64,000 bases of DNA from NCBI GenBank assembly GCA_016745075.1, contig JADGDD010000011.1, forward strand, positions 58,812 to 122,811. The letters are read 5' to 3'. The position numbers and the translations under genes are program-made. Positions 26,892 to 35,720 of this stretch are shown piece by piece (positions within the stretch are counted from its first letter, which is position 1; every line of letters starts with the position of its first letter). The notes below the pieces were generated by a model that did no database searches, was not told the DNA's origin, and worked only from the letters and a program-made list of their open reading frames with translations. This DNA comes from Planctomycetota bacterium (GTDB lineage Bacteria > Planctomycetota > UBA11346).

Positions 26892-29615
26892 ATGTTATGC
26901 CAACGCGACTATTCTCAATGTTATTTTTTTGTGTATACTTTGGCCATGGAACATATTCTTTTACCGCACTCAGCATGGTTGCTGGAAGCTATCGATACAT
27001 CAACAAGCTGTGGGTATGCGGTGATATATGCATCTCATGAAAATACCGTGGCGTGTTGGGACCCTGAATTACAAGAAGAGTGTTGGCAAGTTCGCACAGG
27101 CGGCAAGCCTCTTGCGCTTGCAACACAAACGGGGGTACATCAAGAAGGCTCTAGCATTTATGCTGCCTGTGCAGATGGAAAGGTCTATGCATGGAACAGT
27201 GCTGGCAGATTGTGTTGGACGTATGATAGTGGTTATCCTGTTTATGCAGTGTGTGTATTCTCTTCAGAGGATACTGTTTTCATTGCTTGCGGAGGAATAG
27301 ATCGCTGTTTGACCATCCTCACGTTACACGGCCAGGTTGTTGCACAGCATAGCGTTGATGCGGTGGTTAATCATTTGACTGCTTGCAGGGATGGCGTTGT
27401 TCTTGTGGAAAATCACTTCCATTTGGAGCGGTATCGTTACAGATGTTTTGATCTTCAACAGGTATGGAGCCGTCGGCTGCATGCCCACGGAAGCGGTACA
27501 CCATGGGAAAATGTTGGTGACTCTTTTACGGTAACATCGCTAGAAGCCACCTATAATGAGGATGGTCAGTGGCTTCTTGCGCTTGGCTCTTCTTTTGCCA
27601 ATCACCAAGCTGTGCAGGTGATAGATGAAGATGGTCATCACCTTGGTATATCTGCACCTTTGTGCACAGAATCTGGAATGGGGGCGGCCAAAGAGGCAGA
27701 ACGCTGGTACGAATTTTATGCAGGCAGCTTTGTTCGGTGGGCGCGGAGAGACAATATACTGGTGCTCTATGCCGTGTCTGGCGGGAATGTGCGTTGCCTC
27801 ACTGTTGATGGAACGGTTGTGTGGGAGCATGAGGCACGTATTGGCTTTGCGGCTTTGTTGGCTTGTTCAACCAGCCAATTGTATCTTGGTTCGTGTCCAG
27901 ATGGTGATACGAGTCTGTATGTTATTGATCTAGAACAGCCTGAAAAAGAGATCGCGCAATGTTTTTGGCAAGGAAAAATGGCAGACATATCTGCGAATCT
28001 TATTCAGGTTTCTCAGGCTATTCAGTCACTTCCATCAAGTACTTCACAATTTTCTCTGCCCTTATATGGTAGTTTACGAGCACCTAACAGAACAACAGAA
28101 TATAAAAATTTTACTGCATTTAAAAAACACCTCGACGAAAATTTTGAAAAAGATTGTTTTGCTCCTTATACGATGAATTCCTGTGTGGAATCTAGCCTTG
28201 CAGAAAAACATCCAGAACTCATATTATTTACATGGCGATGGGAACATGAATCACAGCATGCAGGGTTAGATACTGACGATATTATTGCATTAGTTTGTGA
28301 TTATGAAAAAAATAAAATCCCGGTTATTCTTCGGGTTGCCCATAGTTGCCAACCGTTGTTGTCTTTGGAAATGGCTGAGCGGTTGCTTCAGGCTGCACCT
28401 CAGTTTCTTTTAGGGTTTATTAGCTGCGAAGAAGAAAATCCGTCTGTTTATGAGACATTTTATAAGCGGTTTATGGGGCCGTTAATAGACCTCTGTTCTG
28501 AATATCAGCGTCAATGTATATCGTTAAATAAAGGTCTTTTTTGGCTTGCTGCCCCAGCACTCCCAGCAGTATATGAAGGTTTGTATAAAAATAAGGAACA
28601 TGCTACTGTTGTTGCAGCAGCAGAAGATTCTAATAGTAGAACCCCTGAACTTAATTTAATGGGCCGTGTTGGTTTAAAGCAACTTGGGCTTATTAAACAT
28701 TTTGAAGTGTCTGTTTGTAGTGATATGTATCATGTAAAATATTCGCCATGGAATTTCTCTAAGCATGGTCATGGGTTTCTGCGAAGTCTCCTCTGTCAAT
28801 GTGTGCTCGGTGCTTCTCATATGCACATACGGATTATGGACCGCATGCAGACCAGTGGTTGTAATGATTTTACGCGTCTCGGCAAAGAATCGACAGAAAT
28901 TATTGGCCATCTTTTCCGCAGTGGCATTCTCTATCCTATTGAACCAAGCGAAGGGATTGGTTTCTCTCGACTGGGCCTTGTTATGCATAGTCCCAATAAG
29001 ACGTGGCTTGCCGAAACGGATAATATGCACAGACCACACCAATGGTTTGAACAGCCGTATATACAAGAGGCCGTACTTCCGATGAATGGCTGTACGTGGT
29101 CGTGGGCGCCAACTCCAGCGCACTCAATCAGCGCTGTCCTTTTTCGTAAACAACAACAGGCGATGTCACATATTCCTGCAACACCCTATGGCCCTGTGCT
29201 TATGGTTCCGGAACATGCTCCGTATGCATCTTGCGAAACTGTTGATGAATGGCTGCATACTGATGGTATTCATTTGTGGGCCGATGAAGGTACAAAGCTT
29301 TGTGGTCCAGCAGCAGCAGCATTGTTGCGGCAACGGGCAGAGCACCATGCCCACTCCTTACCAGTACGAGCTTTGGATGACGATGTTTTTATTCATACCA
29401 TCAACCTTAGGTCAGAGGGGATGCGTATTTATCTTATCGACCCAGATTGGTTGACTCCTAGTGAACGAACCCTGCGTCTTATTATTCAGCAATCAGGTGA
29501 TTGGCGTTTACATGACGCTATCACAGGGCAACCGGTTGCATTGCAAAACAAGACGGCACATGTCACCGTTCCCGCTGGTTTATTTCGCATTATTGACTGT
29601 ATGCCCGTGAAATAA
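26892..29615 (+). CDS. Large beta-propeller plus C-terminal catalytic-type protein, candidate lambda-carrageenase-like (GH150)
   Basis: 907 residues from ATG 26892; ATG 26946 (MEHILLPHS) is an equal candidate and neither has a clear SD. Residues 30-380 have repeating blades with WD/PQQ-like strands (AVIYASHENTVACWDPELQEECWQVRTGG, IYAACADGKVYAWNSAGRLCWTYDSG, TVFIACGG), so a beta-propeller is likely. A Ser/Thr-rich linker (SQAIQSLPSSTSQFS) leads to a 500-residue C-terminal part with barrel-like strands (PELILFTWRWEHESQ, IPVILRVAHS, FLLGFISCEEENPSVYE). This architecture, propeller-linker-large C-terminus at about 100 kDa, is that described for lambda-carrageenase CglA, but I cannot confirm homology. 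No signal peptide is visible, which is unusual for such enzymes. Confidence 0.5.
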   Translation: MLCQRDYSQCYFFVYTLAMEHILLPHSAWLLEAIDTSTSCGYAVIYASHENTVACWDPELQEECWQVRTGGKPLALATQTGVHQEGSSIYAACADGKVYAWNSAGRLCWTYDSGYPVYAVCVFSSEDTVFIACGGIDRCLTILTLHGQVVAQHSVDAVVNHLTACRDGVVLVENHFHLERYRYRCFDLQQVWSRRLHAHGSGTPWENVGDSFTVTSLEATYNEDGQWLLALGSSFANHQAVQVIDEDGHHLGISAPLCTESGMGAAKEAERWYEFYAGSFVRWARRDNILVLYAVSGGNVRCLTVDGTVVWEHEARIGFAALLACSTSQLYLGSCPDGDTSLYVIDLEQPEKEIAQCFWQGKMADISANLIQVSQAIQSLPSSTSQFSLPLYGSLRAPNRTTEYKNFTAFKKHLDENFEKDCFAPYTMNSCVESSLAEKHPELILFTWRWEHESQHAGLDTDDIIALVCDYEKNKIPVILRVAHSCQPLLSLEMAERLLQAAPQFLLGFISCEEENPSVYETFYKRFMGPLIDLCSEYQRQCISLNKGLFWLAAPALPAVYEGLYKNKEHATVVAAAEDSNSRTPELNLMGRVGLKQLGLIKHFEVSVCSDMYHVKYSPWNFSKHGHGFLRSLLCQCVLGASHMHIRIMDRMQTSGCNDFTRLGKESTEIIGHLFRSGILYPIEPSEGIGFSRLGLVMHSPNKTWLAETDNMHRPHQWFEQPYIQEAVLPMNGCTWSWAPTPAHSISAVLFRKQQQAMSHIPATPYGPVLMVPEHAPYASCETVDEWLHTDGIHLWADEGTKLCGPAAAALLRQRAEHHAHSLPVRALDDDVFIHTINLRSEGMRIYLIDPDWLTPSERTLRLIIQQSGDWRLHDAITGQPVALQNKTAHVTVPAGLFRIIDCMPVK

Positions 29616-29835
29616 GGGTGATAGAGGGAGAGACTTTTTTCTTTTTTTCATGAATGATTGAAGATATATTTCTATTCATTGTGGTAATCTAAGTGTTTCG
29701 ACGTTTTTTTCGACATTGAGGCCCGTCATGAGCATCAGTCTTTTGTCCTTTTTCACGGTGTATATTTACAGGTCCGTTGGGGGTGTAGGACGATTATTGT
29801 AATGATGAGAGCCTTATGCATGACAATGGGCAAGA

Positions 29836-30279
29836 TCATAGTTGCTTTTTAAAAGCGCAATATTTATCTGATGTGTACCCGAGCGATGTGTAGAATTGTT
29901 GTGATTCTACGCGGTCGGTATCGGTAATGAGCATAATATACGAGCAATTATTCTTTTTGGCATACTCTTCTATATGATGGATTAAGGCTTGTCCAACTCC
30001 TTTTCGGCGGTGTTTATGATCAACAACAACATCTTCTATGACCATGAAGGATTGGCATGTGCCGAAGAGCATGTCACAGGTTACTGCAAGCAAAGAGCCA
30101 GCAAGTTTTCCGTCAATTTTTGCAGCAAGAACAAGGTGACTGGAGTTATGTTGGTGTTTTTCGAGTGTCTCTTCCATTTTAATAAGAGAAAAGTTATTTG
30201 GAATGAGTTGTTGATACAATTGAGCGAGTGCTGGAAGGTCATCTTTTGTGATGGGGGTTATACTCATAGGAGTTCTCAT
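29836..30279 (-). CDS. GNAT-family N-acetyltransferase
   Basis: 147 residues. Acetyl-CoA binding motif in VIEDVVVDHKHRRKGVGQALIHHIEEYAKKN, followed by MLITDTDRVESQQFYTSLGYTSD, typical of the family. Overlaps the stop of the nitrilase gene by 4 bases, so the two are translated together. Substrate unknown; an amine related to the amidase product is possible. Confidence 0.9.
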   Translation of the reverse strand: MRTPMSITPITKDDLPALAQLYQQLIPNNFSLIKMEETLEKHQHNSSHLVLAAKIDGKLAGSLLAVTCDMLFGTCQSFMVIEDVVVDHKHRRKGVGQALIHHIEEYAKKNNCSYIMLITDTDRVESQQFYTSLGYTSDKYCAFKKQL

Positions 30280-31145
30280 TCTATTGTACTAGGAATATAT
30301 TTGTTGTAAATATCAGGACGTGAATAACCGTAGCCTCGCCAGCCAAAACGTTTTGCGCGTAGTGCCTGTACCATGTCTAGGTTGACCTCAACAATGTCTA
30401 CCGCAGCATCGGCCCCCATTTGATGAATACATTCGCCATCTGGGCCAATTAAAAAACTACCACCGTTAAACCGGTGAGAATGATTTACCACAGTAATAAA
30501 ACTTTCGGTGGCAGCAGCCAAAGCTTGGGTCATAGACTCATTACTGTGTTCTTGATGTGTGGCAATGTTTACGGTATTGGTAGCCAGTGGACAAGTAATG
30601 AATTCAGCACCAAGATGTCGTAGCGAGAGAAATGATTCTGGACGTTCACGGTCAAAACAAATCATTGTACCAGCGGTGCAGCGCTCGTTGGCAATGGTAT
30701 AGGTAGAGAAGTTGTTGCCAGGCGTAAATGGTCCCCATTGCCAGGTGCTTTCAAAGCCACGACAGTGTACTTTTCTGTAAAGATTGGTAATTCCACCAGA
30801 AGCAGAAAATAATGCAGCGGTATTGTAGGCTTGGTTGTTGTCGCCTTCTTCTGCAAAGCCCAGCACAAAGTCGAGTGATAGTTCTTTGGCGAGTGCAATA
30901 AGGGTTGTTATGCGTTCGCCATCTAAAGGCTCAGCTATATCTTTGACTCGTTGATCGTGCTGCTCATGCGTCTCGTAAGATTTAGCCAGAGGGTATCCGT
31001 GGATAACGCATTCAGGGCAGACAGCAAAATCAGCCCCTTTCTCTTTTGCTTCGCGTAATGATGCCACAGCATTGGCAAAGTTGGTATCGAGTGCCCATTC
31101 TGTTGTCTCGACCTGACACATAGCTAGCTGGAATGAATTTGTCAT
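30276..31145 (-). CDS. Carbon-nitrogen hydrolase (nitrilase superfamily amidase)
   Basis: 289 residues. The catalytic triad is complete: Glu45 in CPECVIHGYP, Lys125 in LYRKVHC and Cys163 in TMICFDRERPES. Also a GGSFLIGPDGECI strand pair. Hydrolyses an amide or carbamoyl group; similar to the aliphatic amidase/N-carbamoyl amidohydrolase branch. SD AAGGATAT precedes the ATG. Co-transcribed with the acetyltransferase. Confidence 0.92.
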   Translation of the reverse strand: MTNSFQLAMCQVETTEWALDTNFANAVASLREAKEKGADFAVCPECVIHGYPLAKSYETHEQHDQRVKDIAEPLDGERITTLIALAKELSLDFVLGFAEEGDNNQAYNTAALFSASGGITNLYRKVHCRGFESTWQWGPFTPGNNFSTYTIANERCTAGTMICFDRERPESFLSLRHLGAEFITCPLATNTVNIATHQEHSNESMTQALAAATESFITVVNHSHRFNGGSFLIGPDGECIHQMGADAAVDIVEVNLDMVQALRAKRFGWRGYGYSRPDIYNKYIPSTIE

Positions 31146-31368
31146 ATTGTATATCCTTGCAGGGAGGAAAAGGTCAGAAGTACATGAAGTGGCCAGTTGC
31201 GATGCTAAGATAAAAACGGATTCCGTGGCTGTAAAATGTCCATGGCGTTTTGTTTGTTTATCGGGGTAGAGCTAGCTGCAAGCTGGTATCCTCAGTGTTG
31301 TGGTTTATTGTGCAGAGGCATCTTTGCACGATACGAACGGTATAATGTGGTCAAGCATGTGCATGTTT

Positions 31369-32229
31369 TTATGATGGCTTTGAGCGATTTACTTTTTTAT
31401 ATGCTCGTGGACTCATCTTTTTAATTGTCAAAAATTGTTTATTGAAATGAGAGATGGTGCTAAACCCACAATCGAAACAAATATCGGTGATACTTTTATC
31501 ACTATGAAGGAGGAGTGCTCCGGCCTGTTGCACCCGTAAATTGTTGAGCCAAAAGGAAAATGTGTAACCCGTTGCTTGCTTAAACCAACGAGAAAAAGAT
31601 GTTCTGTGGATATGAAAGCGTTTAGATATCTTATCCAATGAGATTTCTTCTGTATAATGTTGTGCGAGCCATTCAAGCACCTGCGGGAGGCGGGCGTCAT
31701 CAGTTGTTCGTTGTGCGTCAAAGACAGGTGAAGCCAGCGGTCTATGACTGTCCGTAGAGAGGAGCCGAAGTAATTGTAAGAGGACAATAATGCGATCAGA
31801 TTTTTGTGCTAATAACAAGGCGCGTGCAAGAGATTCCCGTTCTGCACGGTTTTCTACTGAATTAAATAATAAGCCTCTTGAACACCTATTCAGTAAATTT
31901 CGCTCTGCCTGCATTTCCGGTATGTTGAAAAAACCGTGACCACATGAATCTTCACGAAACATAAAAACGGCAGACTCCCATTGAGCGTCAAGTGAAGCTG
32001 GTGCCCATAAATGCTGAAGGCCTGGAGGTAGAATGACAAGTTCTCCCGGCCCAAATGCTTCTAAAGAATCCCCAACGAAGCGAGTTCCATATCCCTCGAA
32101 AAGGACCAATACTTCAATCGCGTCATGAAAATGCCATGGTAGATCTGCTGCTGTCACATGATAACTCAGCACAGAATGTTGCTCATCAATGTCAACGGGT
32201 AAGGGTTGAGCTGGTTTCAGCTTCTGCAT
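31369..32229 (-). CDS. AraC-family transcriptional regulator
   Basis: 286 residues. Cupin part with LPWHFHDAIEVLVLFEGYGTRFVGDS and VILPPGLQHLWAPAS; HTH part with ISLDKISKRFHIHRTSFSRWFKQATGY and SITDICFDCGFSTISHFNKQFLTIKKMSPRAYK. Divergent from the GH3 gene, with a strong inverted repeat in between, so it is the likely regulator of the GH3/aldolase/sulfatase block. Confidence 0.92.
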   Translation of the reverse strand: MQKLKPAQPLPVDIDEQHSVLSYHVTAADLPWHFHDAIEVLVLFEGYGTRFVGDSLEAFGPGELVILPPGLQHLWAPASLDAQWESAVFMFREDSCGHGFFNIPEMQAERNLLNRCSRGLLFNSVENRAERESLARALLLAQKSDRIIVLLQLLRLLSTDSHRPLASPVFDAQRTTDDARLPQVLEWLAQHYTEEISLDKISKRFHIHRTSFSRWFKQATGYTFSFWLNNLRVQQAGALLLHSDKSITDICFDCGFSTISHFNKQFLTIKKMSPRAYKKVNRSKPS

Positions 32230-32255
32230 ATCTTCATGCTAATATTTTACCAGAA

Positions 32256-32294
32256 TACTGCAATAATGAGGTGGTATGCCACATTATTGCAGTA
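32256..32294. promoter_or_regulatory. Perfect 13-bp inverted repeat between divergent AraC and GH3 genes
   Basis: TACTGCAATAATG (32256-32268) is exactly complementary to CATTATTGCAGTA (32282-32294), with 13 bases between. It lies in the only control region between the AraC gene and the GH3 gene. AraC proteins more often bind direct repeats, so another dimeric repressor is possible. Its presence argues for starting the GH3 protein at 32306, not inside the repeat. Confidence 0.65.
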
Positions 32295-32305
32295 AACTAG
32301 TAGAT

Positions 32306-33895
32306 ATGCAGATAGAAACAGGATGGGTACAGCGTACTTTGAATCAGCTCAGTTTGGAACAAAAAGTTGCTCAAATGCTTTTTCCTAAAATATGGCCTTC
32401 ACGAGAATTGAGACTTAGCGATCTTGCAGATGGATATATTGGCGGTGCATTCTTCTTGGGCGGCGACTCAAATGCTTTTCGCCGTACCAGTTGTGCACTG
32501 CAAGAAATGCTTAAAATACCAGCACTCATTTCGTCAGATTGTGAAACAGGGCCTGGCTATTTAGTACATGATGAGATAGATTTTCCGTTTCCTATGGGAG
32601 TGGCGGCTACAGGGCAACCTGATTATGCCTATCAGCAAGCTCGACTCACTGGGCAAGCAGCGCAGGAGAATGGCATTAATTGGATTTTAGGGCCCGTGGT
32701 TGACATCAACTATAATAAGTTGAATCCAATTGTGAACACACGAAGCTATGCCGATAATCCTGAAACGGTTATCACATATAGCCGTGCATGTATTGCAGGT
32801 TTTCAAGATGAAAATATAGCAACCTGTGCCAAACATTTTCCCGGTGATGGCTGTGATGATGTTGATCAGCATTTAGTCACATCGGTAAACAATCTCTCAA
32901 GAGAACAATGGCTGGAAACCTTCGGTGTTGTATATCGTGCTATGATGGAGCAGGGAGTATCGTCTCTTATGGTTGGGCATATTGCCCTACCCGCTATTGA
33001 TCTAGGGCATGGTCATCCACCGCCTGCGCCATTGAGTCGAAAAATTATAACAGACTTTTTGCGTGGCGAGCTTGGTTGGCAAGGCATTATTGTGACCGAT
33101 GCCATTGGTATGGGAGGCTCTACGTCGTGGTACCCAGCGGGTGAAGTGGTTATTCGTGCTATTCAATCTGGTTGTGATGCGCTCATGTTCCCAGAGCCAG
33201 AGCGAGATATTCCTGGAATATGTCACGCCGTACAACAGGGCCGTATACCAGAGCAGCAAATAGATGATTCTGTGGTCCGTTTATTGCAGTTGAAAGAGAG
33301 CCTCCATCTTCATCAGACGCATCCCATCTCTGTTGATGCACAAAGAACAGAACAGCGCCGTCTTGAGACGGTTCAGCTTTCAACACAGATGACCCAGCAA
33401 TCCATAACACTTATCCGTGACCAAAACAATGCATTGCCTTTTCCCCAGGAGAAGACGGGCAGATGTCTCAGTTATCATTTTCGTAGCGACCTAGATTTTT
33501 CCATCGAACATTTTGATCAGCAGCTGATAGCTAGAGGCTGGGAGGTCGATTCGTTCTTGGAGGCACATCATGAATTGATTCCAGAAAAGCTAGAGAGCTA
33601 TGACGCTATTTTTGTTCATTTTGTTTTTGGTCCGTATTGGTCTGTAAACCAAATTCGGGTATCGGGGCCACCGTGTCGTGCTATCAATGGCTTACTGACT
33701 GCTCATCACTCTAAGCTTATTGTTATTTCATGGGGCAGTCCGTATCATATTGAAGAATTTCCTCGTATTCCATGTTATATCAATGCGTATTCGCCTGACC
33801 CTATTACTCAAGAATGTGTGCTTAAAAACATATTTGGAGAATGTCCATTTCATGGTGTTTCTCCTGTTGATCTCACCCTCTTTCCACAAGGATAA
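32306..33895 (+). CDS. GH3 glycosidase, beta-N-acetylhexosaminidase (NagZ) branch
   Basis: 529 residues from ATG 32306. GH3 features: SSDCETGPGYLVH, LGPVVDINYNKLNPIVNTRSYADNP, KHFPGDGCDDVDQH (176-189, the phosphate/His-type loop of NagZ-like enzymes) and nucleophile Asp265 in GIIVTDAIGMGG. The C-terminal domain continues to VDLTLFPQG, as in longer GH3 members. No signal peptide. Heads an operon with the aldolase 5 bases downstream. Substrate is probably a beta-linked amino sugar or glucoside. Confidence 0.9.
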   Translation: MQIETGWVQRTLNQLSLEQKVAQMLFPKIWPSRELRLSDLADGYIGGAFFLGGDSNAFRRTSCALQEMLKIPALISSDCETGPGYLVHDEIDFPFPMGVAATGQPDYAYQQARLTGQAAQENGINWILGPVVDINYNKLNPIVNTRSYADNPETVITYSRACIAGFQDENIATCAKHFPGDGCDDVDQHLVTSVNNLSREQWLETFGVVYRAMMEQGVSSLMVGHIALPAIDLGHGHPPPAPLSRKIITDFLRGELGWQGIIVTDAIGMGGSTSWYPAGEVVIRAIQSGCDALMFPEPERDIPGICHAVQQGRIPEQQIDDSVVRLLQLKESLHLHQTHPISVDAQRTEQRRLETVQLSTQMTQQSITLIRDQNNALPFPQEKTGRCLSYHFRSDLDFSIEHFDQQLIARGWEVDSFLEAHHELIPEKLESYDAIFVHFVFGPYWSVNQIRVSGPPCRAINGLLTAHHSKLIVISWGSPYHIEEFPRIPCYINAYSPDPITQECVLKNIFGECPFHGVSPVDLTLFPQG

Positions 33896-33900
33896 AACAG

Positions 33901-34746
33901 ATGACTCTGGCTACTTTTAACGATGTCTTAACAGCTGCGCAAGAAGGGCATTATGCTGTTCCTTCTCTAAATACGTGGGATTTACTCACCAATAAAACAC
34001 TTATTGCTACAGCTGAGCGTTTGCGTTCTCCGCTTATTTTATCGCTCTGGAAAACAGAACTCGATTTTGTTGGTGAAGAAGAGCTCTGGGCAAGTAGTAT
34101 CATCTCTGCAAAAAATGCTTCTATACCAGTGGTCGCATTTGTTGATCATGCTTCTACTTTAGATGAAATAGAGCGGTCTATTCGTTTTGGTGCAACGAGT
34201 GTTATGTTTGATGGTTCTCATCATTCTCTGGATGAAAATATTCGTCTCACTAAAGAAGCTGCACACATGGCGCATGCGGCTGGCATCTCTATAGAAGGGG
34301 AACTGGGCGTGCTTGGGGAAGAAGATGGCTCTGATCCTATTGCTGCACTCTATACCTGTGTTGATGATGCTCAGCGATTTACCGAAGAAACGGGTATTGA
34401 TGCACTTGCCGTTGCGATTGGTAATGCCCACGGTTTTTACAAACAAGAACCTCGGCTGGATTTTGATCGGCTTATGGCGATTCGTGAATGTGTTGATGTG
34501 CCACTTGTGTTGCATGGTGGAACTGGCATTTCAGATGAAGATATTACCAAGGCAATTGGAATGGGTATTACAAAAATAAATATTGGCGCAGATGGTCGGC
34601 ATGCGTTTTTTCAAGGCCTGCGTGCATCAGAACCCTTTCAAGCAGGAGAGAAATTCCCACACGTGAATTACCCAAGTGCAGTGGCATCTCATATCCAACT
34701 TATTGAAAACAAAATGAGAGCGTTTGGGTCTATCGGCAGGGCTTAG
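33901..34746 (+). CDS. Class II ketose-bisphosphate aldolase
   Basis: 281 residues. VPSLNTWDLLT, catalytic Asp82 and zinc His83 in FVDHAST, Glu134 in IEGELGVLGEEDG, His177 in IGNAHGFYK and His205 in LVLHGGTGI give the full zinc site. Cleaves fructose- or tagatose-type bisphosphates, or a related ketose phosphate, to triose phosphates. Follows the GH3 gene by 5 bases. Confidence 0.93.
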   Translation: MTLATFNDVLTAAQEGHYAVPSLNTWDLLTNKTLIATAERLRSPLILSLWKTELDFVGEEELWASSIISAKNASIPVVAFVDHASTLDEIERSIRFGATSVMFDGSHHSLDENIRLTKEAAHMAHAAGISIEGELGVLGEEDGSDPIAALYTCVDDAQRFTEETGIDALAVAIGNAHGFYKQEPRLDFDRLMAIRECVDVPLVLHGGTGISDEDITKAIGMGITKINIGADGRHAFFQGLRASEPFQAGEKFPHVNYPSAVASHIQLIENKMRAFGSIGRA

Positions 34747-34868
34747 GGCCATTGGACGGTGAGCGAGCCTTTCTTATAGTGCCGGCTGTATGAACGTTCT
34801 TTCAGGTGCATGGTATGCATGAGCATGAATGCCCTTAAACACAGTCTTCTTACTTGTTCTGTGTATTT

Positions 34869-34891
34869 ATATGGATATAGTGTATCTATAT
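34869..34891. promoter_or_regulatory. Inverted repeat at the start of the third IclR gene
   Basis: ATATGGATA (34869-34877) and TATCTATAT (34883-34891) match at 8 of 9 positions around TAGTG. The right arm ends on the first two bases of the ATG at 34890. The same position relative to the start codon is seen for the other two IclR genes. Candidate operator. Confidence 0.45.
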
Positions 34892-35681
34892 GAATACAGA
34901 TGATCAACCCGTCCCCAGTGCCGCTAAAACCATTGTTCTGCTTGAATGGCTGTGTGCGTGCGAGCAGCCTCGTGGAGCGAGTGATATAGCCAAAGCTATT
35001 GGCTTGAAGAAGAATATGGTGTTCCGTTTACTGCAAACGCTCACCAATATGGGCTGGATTATTCGTGATGAGCAGGCGCGGTATCAGGTGAGCTTACAGC
35101 CATTCCATCATGCCAGTAAGGTTGTTGGCCGACTTGATGTACATGCTGCTGCCTTGCAGCCGATGAAGGAACTTTGGGAGCACTGTGGAGAATTTCTTGC
35201 TCTAGTAGTAGCAGAAGGTCAGCAAACATTGTTGACGCACGTTTTGCAACCTCGGCATGGTACGTTTCGGATAGCGGTGCAGGCGGGTTTTCGTGGGCCA
35301 ATGCATTGTGGAGCTGCTGGCAAGGTTCTGCTCGCTTTTAACGAAGACCTGTGTGTTCGTCTTGGTTCTGGCCCCTATTATGCAGCAACACCAAAAACCA
35401 TTACTGATCAGAAAAAACTCATGACACATTTGGCGACTGTTCGTAAAAACACTTATGCAACGGACCATGAAGAAGCCATGCTCGGTATGAATTGTATTGC
35501 TGTGCCAATAAGAAATTATAAGGGTGATGTGATTGCCGCAATCAATTGTGCCTGTATACGACAGGTGAAAAAAATATCAGTAATGAAGCAAGAGATTCTG
35601 CCGCAATTGCAGCGCTGCGCTGAACAGATATCAGAGGCACTTGGTGGCGTTGAACATAACGAAGCAGAGGCAAACAAGTAA
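34890..35681 (+). CDS. IclR-family transcriptional regulator
   Basis: 263 residues. Winged helix in PRGASDIAKAIGLKKNMVFRLLQTLTNMGWI; effector domain with GPMHCGAAGKVLLAFNED and ATDHEEAMLGMNCIAVPIRNYKGD. Sits between the aldolase and the second sulfatase on the same strand; it probably controls the sulfatase gene 39 bases downstream. No SD, in line with a leaderless start. Confidence 0.92.
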   Translation: MNTDDQPVPSAAKTIVLLEWLCACEQPRGASDIAKAIGLKKNMVFRLLQTLTNMGWIIRDEQARYQVSLQPFHHASKVVGRLDVHAAALQPMKELWEHCGEFLALVVAEGQQTLLTHVLQPRHGTFRIAVQAGFRGPMHCGAAGKVLLAFNEDLCVRLGSGPYYAATPKTITDQKKLMTHLATVRKNTYATDHEEAMLGMNCIAVPIRNYKGDVIAAINCACIRQVKKISVMKQEILPQLQRCAEQISEALGGVEHNEAEANK

Positions 35682-35720
35682 TCTAAAAAAGTTAACAAAG
35701 AATAGAATAGGGAACAGAAC

